A stretch of 64,000 bases of DNA from Scenedesmus sp. ARA3 (lineage: Eukaryota; Chlorophyta; Chlorophyceae; Sphaeropleales; Scenedesmaceae): positions 71,866-135,865 of the forward strand of contig RWJK01001672.1 in assembly GCA_004335835.1 (NCBI GenBank). Direction: 5' to 3'. The notes under the pieces are model-generated. The model searched no databases. It saw only the letters and a program-made list of their open reading frames with translations, and was not told the DNA's origin. The first letter of the stretch is position 1, and each line of letters opens with the position of its first letter. Of the stretch, positions 24,000-35,591 are shown one piece after another. The translations under genes were made by a program, and so were the position numbers.

Positions 24000-26025
24000 C
24001 TTGCCATGTCTGCTGCCGGTTCTACTGCTCAATCCTACTGTACTGCCTGTTTCAGCAGCAGCTTGTACTGCCTGGGTGTACTGCCGCACCAATCCCTGCA
24101 CAGCTGGCCACCCTGGCCGCACCTTTGCCTTTGCAAGTGCATACAGCAGCAGCGAGGCATCTGCTGCTGCCAGCTGCGCACCTGCTGCCTGCTGTGCTGC
24201 CTGCTGCAGCAGCAGCTCAGCCTCACCTAGCAGCAAGCCACACTCTGGCGCTGCTGCTGCACTCACATCTCTTGCGTCTCTCGCCAGCTTCCCTGCAGCA
24301 AGTGCTGCCCTGCATGCATCACTTACGCTTCGCGGCTGTCCAGCAGCTGCTAGCAGCTGTAACCTAGAAGCCATGGCTTTCACCAGCTGCGGCAGCAGCT
24401 CACTTTGCTGCAGCTCTGGCCACACCTGCTGCTGCTGCTGCTGCTGCTGCTGCAGTAGCCTGGCTAAGGACGTGCACAGGCTGATGCAGCTGTGGCTGCT
24501 TGCCGTTGGCAGCTGCTTCAGCACAGCAGTCAGCAGGTCAACCAGCAGACTGCTGCTGCTGCTGCTGCTGCTGCTCTCTGCAGGAAGTGCCATGCTGCCT
24601 CCTGTCTGGGTGGAGAGGGAGGCCTGATTACCACTCATGCCATGTCCAATCCTGACCAGGCAGTTTGTGAGTATTGCGAGTCCCTTGTCATCAAACTGCC
24701 GCAGCTTGCTGTGACAAGCAGCCAGCAGCTGCAGGAGACACAGCAAAACAAAGCAGCAGAGCAGCAGCGCAAGCATGTGTAAGCGGCGGCAGGGTGCCCA
24801 GCAGCAACAGAGCAGGCATGTGCATTGCAAGCTAGCAAGCACAGTGACACGCGCAGCACCTGCAGGCCAGGGCAGTGCTGTCTGGTTGCCATGGCAAACC
24901 CAAGCGTGTTGGATCTAACATGTCATACACAGCGCATGGTTGTTCATGAGCTTCCAACATGTAGAGGACGCACCGCCACCAATCGCATGCTCTTCGACTG
25001 TACCGCACATCACGTACCACAACATGCTCCACTGACACAAGAGCCACCTACAGGCATGCATATCCATTACTGCTGAGTGTTTTACAAATACAAGTGCACA
25101 TCACTCTCCCACCTCTGCTGAGAACGCCTTGAGCCGCCGCCTGTCTGTGCTGGGAGCCAGCTCAGGCATGGGAGCTAGCTTTGACAGCTGCTGCAGAACA
25201 GTCGCCAGGTGGATGGCATTCAGCCGCGCCCCGCCCCCGCTTGCATCATACAGCAGCTGCAGGTCCTGCCAGCTCTGCTGCTGCTGCAGCCGCACTGTCA
25301 GCACACGTGCTCTGTGTGTAGCAGGGTGGTAGAGCTGCACATGCTGCAGCTGATGGTGCTGTGTTTGAAAGGGTGGGAGGCTGTTGCAAGAGACATGTGG
25401 GCTGCCATTACCGCGAAGCAGCTGCTGCAGCCAGCTGTACGGGCGCAGCAGCGGCAGCAGCAGATTATTGTGTGTCTGCTGCTGTTGCTGGCACCACAAA
25501 TGCTGCTTCTGCTGGTGGCTGCTGCTGCTGCCGCAGGGTTCTGCAGCAGCTGCTGCTGCCGCTGCTGCTGCTGCTGCGATGCAGTTCTCAGCAGGCGCTG
25601 AACATGACGAGGCATCGCTCCCGCACTGAAAGCATCATGCAGGAGGGCATAGCAGCGGGTTCTGAGGGTGGGCAGCAGCAGATGTTGAGCTGCTGTTGAG
25701 GAGGAGCACAGCAAAGAACTGTTCTACTAACAGCCACACATGCAGATGCACAGAGCGTGTGCAGAGGCATGTATACCAATTTTAGGTGATTCAGACGCAC
25801 CTTACATGACCCTGACGGAACTGCAATAGTTTGTAGGCTCTGCACTATGTGTGGTGGAACATCCAGCAGCTTTGACAGCCTGATGGCTGCTTGCATGCAG
25901 TGCTGCTGCTGTGCTGCTGCAAGTGCTAGCATTATAGCAGCCGGCAGTAATGTGTTTAAGAATATCACCCTTATCGTTTCAGCATCAAATGACAGTCGTA
26001 CGTGTCCCTGATGAATTGAAGCCAA
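23247..26025 (-). CDS. Second OPR-like organellar RNA-binding protein
   Basis: Minus-strand exons, best reading: 26025-25806, 25692-about 25500, about 25340-25113, 24728-23247. The first and last junctions are in phase; the boundary near 25500-25340 is not resolved. It has the OPR-family N-terminal block (VRLQQQQSWQDLQLLYDASG, then LNAIHLATVLQQLSKLAP), followed by loose helical repeats such as LPNTVWAASRLLELQ and MSPVQLARLAAGLAKL, and ends FDRDAAAAVAV without a RAP domain. The family acts in chloroplasts or mitochondria on particular transcripts. I see no convincing transit peptide at 26025, so an upstream first exon may be missing. A 30-codon polyGln run splits the repeats. Confidence 0.6.
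23907..23996 (-). repeat. (CTG/CAG)30 coding for polyGln
   Basis: Thirty perfect triplets, the longest simple repeat in the window, in the last exon of the second OPR-like gene. Confidence 0.95.
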
Positions 26026-26359
26026 ACATGGCGTGCTACTGCACTGCTGCTACAGCAACATTGGTCGCCTGACAGCCGTGTACAAGCTGCGGCGTCAGTT
26101 CAAAGTTTTTAAGTCAGCCCCAAAAAGCTCTACTGCAACGACGGTTCTTGAACGTTGCACGCTTGTTACCAGCTGACGGGAGGGTTGAGTTGGCGTTATG
26201 CGTTTTGACAAATGCTCATTGACTCTGTATCCTTGAGAGAAGCATGTTTTCTGACAATTGGTTTGGTTTATCAAGTGATCCCTCCTGAAAACCAGTCGCC
26301 GCATGTGGTGAAGACCCTAAAGTTCTGCGGTGTGTCCTGATTGGGGATCGGGAAGCAAT
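26026..26359. promoter_or_regulatory. Compact bidirectional promoter region (OPR-like / KAS III)
   Basis: Only 334 bp separate the modelled start of the minus-strand OPR-like gene from the KAS III start codon. It is less CAG-rich and more AT-rich than the flanks. No specific element is identified. Confidence 0.4.
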
Positions 26360-29300
26360 ATGCAAACTTACAGCAACAAAACGTCTTCCCAGTCGCTGCG
26401 CAGCGCTAGCAGACGATGCTTCACAAGCAGCAATTGCCCGCAGCGACCAGCCCTCCGCTCACAGAGCTCAGCTGGCCAGCAGAGACGGGTTGCAGTCGAA
26501 GCACTGGTTGGAGCCAAGTTGGTTGGCGTTGGTAGCAGCGTGCCAGCGACAGTGCTTAGTAACACAGACCTGCAAAAGTTCGTGGAGACAAATGATGAAT
26601 GGATTTCCACCCGCACTGGCATCAAAAGGAGGCATGTACTAGCGGAAGGCGAGAGCATGGCAAGCCACGCTGCAGAAGCGTGCAAGAAAGCTCTGGAGAT
26701 GGCCAATGTTGCAGCAGCAGACGTCAACATGGTGATCATGGCAACCAGCACACCCGATGATGCCTTTGGCAGCGCATGCCAGGTGGGTGGATGTGCTTCT
26801 TGAATAATGAAGTGCATATGGACACCTACTGCAGCATTGTGTGCAGCTGCAGAGCAGCGGCAGATGCAGGTGTACAGCAGTGTGGGTACGCCTGACACAG
26901 CTGCTTCGGGAAATCGGCATATCACAGCTTGCAGCAGACACGTGTGAGATAGCTGCCATTCTTTTGTCGATCGCATGCATGCCAGCAGCAGCTGACAGCG
27001 TGCGCTGCACTGCACTTGACAGCAATGTACCGCCAACTTGCGGTGCAGCACGGAGGCAGCATGTCATCAGCAACTCTCCACACTAAAAACCGGCTCAGCC
27101 AAGACAATATTCAAACTTTTATGTGTATCTCCAGCATTTGCAGGTCTCGTAGTTTTGTTTGTGTGCCTGCAACCAGACGTTGTCAGTTGGATCTGTAAAT
27201 GTAATGTAATTATATGCCCTGCGCAGGTACAAGCAGCCATCGGCGCCAAGCAGGCAGTCGCATTTGACCTCACAGCAGCATGCAGCGGCTTTGTGCTGGC
27301 GCTGGTCACAGCAGCGCAGTTTGTGCGCACCGGCACAGCCAAGCACGTGCTGGTCATCGGTGCAGACGCGATGAGCAGAGTGGTGGACTGGAGGGACAGG
27401 GGTGAGGCGCTTGGGCGCAACTGCAAGACCTTGCAATGAATCATGTACAGCAGAGCTGTGACCTTTCATACAATGTTCAGCAGCAGCGCCATGTGGCGGC
27501 GAACCTATCATGCGTCTTAGAATTGCAGCAGGCACAGGGCAGCCTAGTTACTTCAACGATCATTGCCATCCTCCAGTAGTTAACGTGCATCTTCACAGCA
27601 ACAGGCGTCAGCTTGCGGCCCACCCACACACCACAACCACAAATAAGCTTGCAAAAAAAACACTCAGATGTGCCACCGCCGCCTTACCATTGTACTGCTT
27701 GCTGCGCCGCAGGCACCTGCATCCTCTTCGGCGACGGCTGCGGCGCCGTGCTGGTGTCAGCAGCGCCCGAGGGTGAGGCCTGCAGCCTGCTGGGCCTGGA
27801 CATGCACAGTGACGGCAACGGCCAGAAGTCGCTGCACGCAATGTACAGCGGCTGCGGCGGCAAGCCCTTCCAGGTGCGGCGCAGCGCTGTCAATCCATGA
27901 TTGGTGTGCCAGCAGTTTGACGTAGCTTTGACTGTTGACATGTACAGCGGCTGGGGCGGCAAGCCCTTCCAGGTGCGGCGCAGCGCTGATAGCTGAAGTT
28001 TGTGTGCCAGCAGTTTGACCTAGCTTTGGCTGTTCACATGTACAGTGGCTGCGGCGGCAAGCCGTTCCAGGTGCGCTGCAGCGCTGTCATTCCGGCGGCA
28101 GGTTGACTCAGGTTTGACTGTTGACTGGCACACCCGCTGCGGCAGCAAGTTCTTCTGGGTGCGCGGCACCTGCGGCTGTGGTTTGCAGCTCGCATAACAG
28201 CAGCCGCGGACTTGTGTGTGGCAGCAGCAGCAGCGCAAGCTGGAGTGCAGCAGCAGCCACAGGAGTGTTGCCAATGCAGCTGCAGCAGAGCATGCCTCTC
28301 CATCTATCAACAGCGTGGCCTGATCAGCAGTCTATGCCACTGACTGGTGTTGCGAAAGCTTCACGGAAGCTGTCAAGCAATTTGCTGCCTGTTGACCGAG
28401 CGTTGACCGGCGCTTGACCGGCCACATCTCCTGTAATCGTGTTGTGCTTGCAGGACGCGGGCGCCAGCAGTGACGCGAGCTACGGCAACGTCCACATGGC
28501 GGGCCAGGACGTGTTCAAGTTTGCGGTGCGCAGCGTGCCTGCTGTCATCGATGCGGCGCTGAAGCAGGCGCAGCTCACCAAGGATGATGTTGACTGGCTG
28601 GTGATGCACCAGGCCAACCAGCGCATCCTGGACGCAGCGGCGCAGCGGCTGGGGCTGCCAGCCGAGCGGGTGAGCACATTGTATCGTAGAGGTTGCAGGC
28701 AGGGGGCAATGGGTGGGCGCAAGTTTGTCTGTAACATTGTGCAATCTTTGTTCCTTTTTACCGGCGCATCCTGGATGCAGCGGCACAGCGGCTGGGGCTG
28801 CCAGCGGAGCGGGTGAGCAAGGGGTGCAGGGGTTGCGGGCACGGCAGTTGGGAGGCGCAAATTCGCAGCAGTAGGCACTTTGGGATGCTAGCGTCGTTTG
28901 TGGGGTGTGCTGATGGGTCGGATAGCAGCTGGGGCTGGCAGTAGAGTGGTTGGGTGCATTGGAGCGTTCGTGCAGGTAGCAACTGCATCAGACATGCAGT
29001 GTGGAGGCAGTGCAGAAGGATGCTGGGTTGTGACTGTGACTGTGCCTGCCAGCAGGACTGCTGGGGTATGCTCTGCAGGGCCGGGGTTGCAGCAGGAGCG
29101 TACAAATGTGTGCAGCGAATTCACGTGCACAACACACCTCAACGCACAACGATAGGGCATCGGTCCTTTCTGTTGTTGTTCTCGCCTGTTTGCTGATGAT
29201 TGTGCTGATGCTGATGCTATTGCTGCTGCACGTTGCGCTGTAGGTGGTCAGCAACCTGGCAGAGTACGGCAACACCAGCGCTGCCAGCATACCCCTGGCG

Positions 29301-29408
29301 CTGGATGAGGCTGTGCGGGCAGGCAAAGTGAAGCCGGGAGATGTGCTGGCGATGGCAGGGTTTGGTGCAGGGCTCACATGGGCAGGCGCTATCGTGCGCT
29401 GGGGCTGA
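26360..29408 (+). CDS. KAS3/FabH-like: 3-ketoacyl-ACP synthase III (KAS III), plastid
   Basis: Five exons: 26360-26782, 27227-27401, 27713-27873, 28454-28669, 29244-29408, giving 379 aa. KAS III condenses acetyl-CoA with malonyl-ACP and starts plastid fatty-acid synthesis. Residues 1-~45 are Ser/Arg/Gln-rich and transit-like; the mature enzyme begins near [17 protein letters not shown]. The catalytic triad is complete: Cys160 in TAACSGF, His305 in MHQANQRI and Asn335 in [11 protein letters not shown]. The His-Asn spacing of 30 equals that of bacterial FabH. The motif [12 protein letters not shown] near the N-terminus and the C-terminal [16 protein letters not shown] are also standard. The introns after exons 3 and 4 and the 3' UTR carry tandem copies of the preceding exon ends. 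Confidence 0.96.
27835..28170 (+). repeat. Four copies of KAS III exon 3's 3' end
   Basis: The last ~35 exon bases ([11 protein letters not shown]) plus intron recur at 27940, 28038 and about 28130 (spacings 99, 98 and about 95 bp). Copies 2 and 3 keep the CCAGGTGCG donor context; copy 4 reads TGGGTGCG and is degenerate. The intron parts also match each other (GCGCAGCGCTG, then GCCAGCAGTTTGAC). Confidence 0.9.
28615..28950 (+). repeat. Duplicated KAS III exon 4 3' end
   Basis: The exon end [16 protein letters not shown] with its GTGAGC donor is repeated 143 bp downstream at 28764-28817 with the donor intact. A weaker third copy may lie at about 28905-28950. Confidence 0.85.
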
Positions 29409-29700
29409 GCAGGTTGTCTGCTGTGCCGGATGCATGCCAGCTGGAGTGCTGTCTGTCACGTTGTCTGGCAATGGCAGGCTTTGGCGCAGGGCTGACATGG
29501 GCAGGCGCCATTATGCGCTAGGGCTGGGCTGCTGCAGGCAGTCTGGTCTGCTGTGAGGAAGGTTGTGCTGGGCAACTCTGCAGCAGGTGTACCTGGCGCA
29601 AGTGTGGGCTGAGCTGTTGCAGGCTGTCTAGTCTGCTGTGCAGAGGATCTTGCTGGGCAGCTGTGCAGCAGGCGTGCTTAGCGCAAGTGTGGGCAGCAAC
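29340..29700 (+). repeat. Terminal-exon copy and ~83-bp repeats in the KAS III 3' region
   Basis: The sequence coding [16 protein letters not shown] is repeated 119 bp downstream (from about 29465), past the stop codon. The copy also ends in a stop. It is followed by two ~83-bp tandem units (about 29527-29609 and 29610-29692). Confidence 0.85.
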
Positions 29701-31491
29701 GGACAGTTGCTGGCGGAGGGCCATACACAGCACCACGCCATTCTGCCACATCGCAGGCTGGCTGCATGCCAGCTGGTATGCTGCCTGTCTTGTAGCACGG
29801 CCTGCCGCACTTGTAGTGGTTTCATGGTTCATGATGGTAGCCAAGTGTGCTGCCGCTGGCTGCCCCACCAGAGCCAGAGCAATGGTGGGAGCAGCAGCAG
29901 TACGGCTAGCATCAGCAGCGTTTGGGATGCGCGGCAAGGATGCCAACACTGTCTGCTGGGCGCCAGCTGTCCCTGCTCGGCTGGTGTGACACTGCGTCAC
30001 AAGTTGCACTAGCGCAGCGCCTGCAGCTTGCACAGGAGCTTGGTGCTGCTGTGCCTTATATGGCATGTGTGTAGTGCGTTCATTGTTACTGCACAGTGGC
30101 TGCTGTGCGCCTCATGGCGTGCTTGGGCGTTCCTTGGAATCGAATCGAATTGTTTGGGGTGCATAGCGGCTAAGGACTGCTTCACGGGTGACTCGGGTTA
30201 CCAGCTGCCATATGTGTTGAGCTGGAAGAAGATCATAGGGCTTGTTCTGCTTGTTCATCAGCTTGTTCTGCTTCCTGGAAAAGGTGAAAAGGTGTAGAAG
30301 GTGCTGCAAAAAGGTGTGCTCTGCGGAGGCCAGCGTGCTTGGCAGGCTAGGGAGGTGCATGCAGCAATGCTGCTTGGTTTCGAGCAGCTACATATTGCGG
30401 CCCCTTGCACTCAGCGCAGGCTGTGCCGCCGGCTTCATCAGCATGCTGTTCTCTTGCTGACAAGCATGTGGGTCGGGCCGCGAATCGGCATCACAATGCA
30501 CTGGCAGCTGCTGGTTTGCTGCAGCAATCAGGCTGGGCGCATAGGTGGCCGCCGCCGCGGCGCTTTTACGTGCTTTGGTAGAAGTTGCTGTATGCTGTGG
30601 CCTGGAGGTGGGGGATGTGCAAGGTGCATGTGTGTCTACACCCGTGTGCACGTGGTGTGTGATGCTTGCACACCAAGGCAGCGCTACACGCCCCAGCCGC
30701 AGTGCGTGCCATTTGCTTTTTTTGCTGATATGGCATGCAGTGGCCAGCGTGGCGCTGTGACAGCATTTGTTGCATGCGTGACGGCAGTGACTGCACAGCA
30801 TGGGCAGCCCAGCACTCACCATGGATTATTGGGCTAGCATTTAAAACACTGGCTGCCAGCCTGGTGAAGGCAGCGTTGTTTCATGCCAGCAGATCTGTGG
30901 CGGATGCCAGTCACTTTGGCGCTATTGGCAACAAGTGTAACCCTTCTACCATAATGTGTCAAATGCCCACCTTGTTTGTTACATGCTGCACTCCCTCAAA
31001 AATTAATTGGCTGCAAAGGGGACCCGTACTATCAAAGCTGCTGCGATGCAGCACACGCTCAGCCGGGCGGGGACGCCACAACATGCCGCCGGCAAAAACT
31101 AAATCAATTAGGAGCGGCTGCACCTGCCGCACAATGCAGGACGTGCATGAGATCGCAGGGAAAAAGTCACAGCCCAGGGGCCCTTCTTTGCCGACAAGAA
31201 GCTAAATCACACTGCCCCCACTGAAGCTATGCAGTGACTGCTAGGATTGCAGCAGCTATAGTGTTCTTCATGATGCCACGAGCCTACAGCATGATTTTTG
31301 ACTCGCAGTACAGCAGCGGGCCTGCTGGCAACCTGCCCTGGGCCAATCCACGGCCTTAAGTGCCATATCAGTAGGATGCTGAATACATGCTGTCAACATG
31401 CTGTGTACGGCACGCTGTCAGCGTATTCCTTGCAGTGCTCTTAGTAGCCACGCTTAGGGCAAACCATCACGCACAGAGCCGCCCGATGGTG
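29409..31491. other. Convergent intergenic region after KAS III
   Basis: Besides the repeats near 29.4-29.7 kb, I find no supported gene. A plus-strand frame at 31269-31360, ending with LPWANPRP and a stop, and a Cys-rich frame at about 30980-31220 look mildly protein-like but have no start, splice sites or known domain. Confidence 0.35.
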
Positions 31492-33131
31492 TCAGTCATG
31501 CTGCAGCTGATGCTCTGCAGCGCCCCCACCGCACTGCAGCAGCCCGCCGCTGTACAGCAGTGCAGCAGCATCACCCATACCGCACCATTCCTCCTCCGCC
31601 TGCCTGGGCTCAAACATCAGCTGCTGCTGCTTTCCTGCAAGCGCGCTAGCTGCCCCTGCCCCTGCCTTGCCCCCAGCAGCAGCTGTGACGTATGCAGCAG
31701 CATCACCAGAAGCATCTGCAAGCCCAAACTCCTCTGGCAGAGCTCCCTCGAGGCCAGCCAGGTTCCTGCAGCGCAGCTCACCCAGCAGCACAGCAGCGTG
31801 GCTGTGCAGTGCCACACAGTCGGCGATGAAGGCTTGCTGCATCTCCTGCAGGGCCTGGCGCAGGGCCTGGCGCTGCTGCTGCGTGCTGGCGATGGTCTGC
31901 TTTGCGCTGGCATTGCAGGTCTGGAGAGGCAAGGGACAGATGTGCAAGGCAGCAAAAAGCAGATAACATGAGTGTTGGTCAAGGCGGTGCTGTGCAGGTT
32001 TCAGCACCCAGTGCACAGTGCCACATGCGTGATCATCACGCATGATGGTGCAACAGTCGAGCGTATGAGTCATCACGTGCTTCAGCAGCAGACACTGTCT
32101 GCCATGCACTTGCAGTGGCAGCCTCTGCACACACAGTAGCTCCGTGCCTGCATGATACGTGCGCACATGCATAGCGCGCTACCATTTTACATACTACGCA
32201 GCATGCGGTGATGGCTGGTGCCAGGCTGGTGCCTGACGGCATGCAGCAGCAGACTGCCGCCTCCACAAGAAACAACGAACCACCAGCCTGAGATGTCAGC
32301 AGAGCGCCACAGGCCAGCAGCGCACCTGGCAAGTTGCCATGCTGGCCTCCTTCTGCTGCAGCTCTGCAGTCAGCTCCCCATGCTTGGCCTGCGCCTCAGC
32401 CAGCGCCTGGCGGTGTTGTGCGTTGACAGCACGCGCATCCTCCAGTTCCTGCAAGCAGAACAGCAGCAAGCAGGGCATGTGATGCAAAGCGCACCTTGGT
32501 CAGGACATTAAGCACGCTGCAAACAGTGCATCAGCTGAAGGGTGTACAGGCAGCTGCAAAAGATGTTGGGTGCAAGGGGCTAGCCCAGTGGTTGCTGCAG
32601 TGCACTGCGTTCATGTGCCTGCTGCTGCTGTGCAGTTGAGCGACATTTTATGATAGCTGACAGCAGCCAGCTCTTCCTGCAAGACATATTCTGCTTTATT
32701 GATCGTCACTGTAGCTCATTGGTAAACAAATGCCTGTCGAGGTTCTGTCTGGTGGCCGTGCAAAGCCCCTGAGATGCCGCTGCTGTACATAGCTGCTGCT
32801 GCTCAGCTGAGTTGACACACTTACCTTGCTGAGGATCTCTTCCTGTTGTTTGACGGCGCTTATTTTGTCCTCTGCACGTAGCAAGGCAGCATTTCCAGGC
32901 TGCTTGAGATGAGGTGAGCATGGCCAAGGTTTGGTGTTGAGCCTTCAAGACACAGCCACCGATGCTCCACGTGCACGCAGCACAAACAGGCCAGCAGACT
33001 GTGTGGCCACAACTGGTTATGTATGCCAGTTCAGTGCTAAACAGCGTCAGTACGCTACGCAAGCTGATAAACTCGCCGTTTTGCTTGATGCTCCTGCTGT
33101 GGCTCTCCATCAGGCGCATGAGGTCCGCCAT
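31492..33131 (-). CDS. Coiled-coil protein of unknown function
   Basis: Minus-strand exons 33131-33059, 32871-32825, 32448-32326, 31920-31492 join in phase and give 223 aa. An extra very short exon near 32675-32660 (reading EELAA) is possible. From residue 1 (MADLMRLMESHSRSIKQNGE) to about 150 the protein is almost entirely charged heptad sequence (DKISAVKQQEEILSK, ALAEAQAKHGELTAELQQKE, QQQRQALRQALQEMQQAF), with an Ala/Gly-rich tail. The size and layout resemble small kinetochore, centrosome or flagellar coiled-coil subunits, but no family motif identifies it. The donor of exon 1 (GTAGCG) is weak. Confidence 0.55.
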
Positions 33132-33997
33132 GATACTATGTCACCAATGAAATGAAGAAAATATTTAAGCGTAAATCTAGGGGAGGCAGCTTGCACTTGA
33201 TAAGCGTCCAACGTGTGTGCTCCCAGGCGTCAACAGCCGCTGCAGCAACGAGCTTAACAAAGAAAAACGAAGTGAACAGAGAAGATCAATACCAGTATCC
33301 ATCGGTCGGATGGTCTCGTGCAGATTAAGGAGCTACGCTCAGGTTTTGAATTCTGTCAGGTAACCTTGGGACCCCCATGACCTGGTGTTGCTGGTCAATC
33401 GGCTATCGTTCCCCAAGAAATCAGTCCACAAAGGCACGGGCAGAGGTTACAACAGCAGATTTTGCTCATAACAGCACTACCTTTCCATCTCAAGTCCTCT
33501 TCACCAACTGATGAGGCAAAGCACCAACAGAGGGGGTCAGCTGCAGGGAAGTCGCCGCTGCCCTTCCTGATCAACAACCAATCACAAAAGTACGATTCTC
33601 CAATTAGCATAGAGGGTCTGCCTGCCATTTGAAAACGTCTCATCTACAACAACCAGCTGCTGCTGTGCACTGCTGCAACTTACTGCTGCAGCTGAGCATT
33701 ATTCGAGCGAGATTCTTGCAATAAGCCGATTGGCAAGCATCGGGATCCAGCCTCTTTGGCAGACAGACTCCCATTCCTCACGAACACCGCAACACAGACA
33801 CAAGTGTTAAAAGCTCACACACTCATCACAAAACGCCCGTCTCAACTCGGGTTGCCACCCAACCAAAGAGCACCTGCTGGTGCAGTGTGCTCAATTTCAT
33901 TTTGCAGCACATGTGACGTAACACATGCCGCAGTAGTCCTACTGTAGCCTGGAACACCAAACATGTGCCTGCGGCACGGTTGTGTAGCCTTGGCCGC
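33132..33997. other. Intergenic region between two minus-strand genes
   Basis: 866 bp holding the 3' UTR of the eight-cysteine protein gene and the promoter of the coiled-coil gene. Lower in CAG repeats than its surroundings; no feature recognised. Confidence 0.4.
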
Positions 33998-35591
33998 CTA
34001 ACAAGTGCCTGCACCGCGGTTCTTGATGCCACACCCCTTGGTGAAGTCCTTGAGCGTGGTGCTGGTGAGTCCGTTGATGCCAGCACCCAAGATGCCATTC
34101 TCCACATCAGACCACACGGCAGGGTCACACAGGCCTGCAACAGCAAAGTGTAGCAGCATGCACGTGGTAAGGCAGCAGTCAACCCTAAGGCTGCAGATGG
34201 CTGCAGCAGCTGCGATGCACACCGCAGTAAACATTGCAGCAGGCCTGATCACGTGCCGGTTAGCAGCAAGCAAGTGCACATACTATCCTGCAGACTTTGC
34301 TACTGACAGGATGTGTGAATGGTTCTTGCAAGGCAAGGCTGCAGCTGTGCTCTGTTTGTTTACAAACGAGGATGCAGCCATGTCAGCCATGCAGAACCAC
34401 AGATAATGTAGTTTGGCCACCCCTGCAGCAGCTGTGTGCTTGACCAGCAACTCACAGTCGGCTGGTGCCACTGACATTGCACTCTTGGCCTGCGACAGCA
34501 GCAGCAGCAGCAGCAGGCAGCAGCGACAGTGGCATCAGGTTTCCATTATTACGGCATGCTGTTTTGAATCATGCATGCATGCCATCCCCAATCCTGCAGC
34601 GCACCTCCCCGCAGCATTTGCCAAAATCGCAGCTGACCTCCACACACATACATGCCAGCATTCACAGCCACACCATGCAGCCCATGTGTGTGAGCATGCA
34701 TGCCTATGTAATCTGCTATCACGCAGCAGCGCACCTCCCCGCAGCACTTGTTGATGTCAAAGTTGCCCTCCAGGGCGCACGCCGCCTTCATACGCGATTC
34801 GATGCTGCTGCGCCCGCCAGCCTTGTTGAAAGCCTGCAGGAACGGCAGCAGCAGGCCCAGCATAGCAGCACGGCAGCGAGGGCAGCAGCAGCGATCAGTC
34901 CACGCATGTATGTGGCTGCAAGTGTAGGGGCTTGCTCACCTGTACACCACCACCAGTTTGGCGGTTGCTGAAGTCATGACGTGCGCATGCAGCGCTTTAC
35001 TGCAAGGCTGGGGTTGGAATGTATAGTCAACGCATGAATTACAGGGCATGGAAGGGAGATGCTGCTGGCTGCTGGTGTGCAACAGAGGCTGGCTTTGATG
35101 GTACCTCTCAATTCAGCAGCAGCAGCAGCAGCAGCAGCAGCCGCAGCGACGATGGATGGAAGCTGCACAGCTTCAATATGGCATGCACATGCATCCGTTG
35201 TACTGAATTCTTTTTTCCCTTTAATTGGGCCGCAGTACTCAAGCATGATCATGCTAGCTGCAGCTACATGCGCTGCTGGTGCCCTATTGATCGCATGGCT
35301 GTCTGTGCAACCGGGCGCCAGGACATGCATGGATGATGCATGATGGCAGCTGAGGCTGGCATGCAAAGCACTACAGCACCAAGCATGCAAGTTTGTGGCA
35401 AGAGAGCCTGGCAATAAAGGTAACAGTGCCGTTCTGTTGCCTACCTGGTTGCACTGGTCATACTTGCTGCCTTGCTGCATGAGCTGCCGCAGCTGGCGCC
35501 CAGCAAGAGGGTGGGCTGCTGCAGCATCCATTGACACTGCTGCAAGCAGCAGAACGCCAGCAAGCACGATCAGAGTAGATGCGTGAGACAT
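33998..35591 (-). CDS. Small secreted eight-cysteine protein, lipid-transfer/prolamin-superfamily-like
   Basis: Four exons, 35591-35445, 34833-34735, 34489-34456, 34134-33998, all phases closing, give 138 aa. Residues 1-26 form a clear signal peptide (TLIVLAGVLLLAAVSMDAAAA). The mature part has exactly eight cysteines (47, 68, 79, 80, 94, 96, 128, 138) in the order C-C-CC-CxC-C-C, the eight-cysteine motif of plant non-specific lipid-transfer proteins. The x of CxC is Leu, and the end CGIKNRGAGTC resembles the CGV..-C close of that family. Spacings are C-20-C-10-CC-13-CLC-31-C-9-C, so the first and C6-C7 loops are longer than in land-plant LTP1. In plants such proteins bind lipids in the apoplast. 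An unrelated algal cysteine-rich fold is the main alternative. The third exon is only 34 nt and rests on phase and splice consensus. Confidence 0.62.
34594..34790 (-). repeat. Duplicated 3' end of exon 2 in the eight-cysteine protein gene
   Basis: The exon end around KCCGE with its GTGCGCTGC donor (real donor at 34734) is repeated 130 bp downstream on the minus strand (donor at 34604). About 50 bp of exon and the first bases of the intron match, and the copy keeps the GT. Confidence 0.85.

Noticed and set aside
30976..31224. Cys-rich plus-strand frame that might be a second eight-cysteine protein
   Set aside because: No signal peptide, wrong cysteine order and no splice structure.
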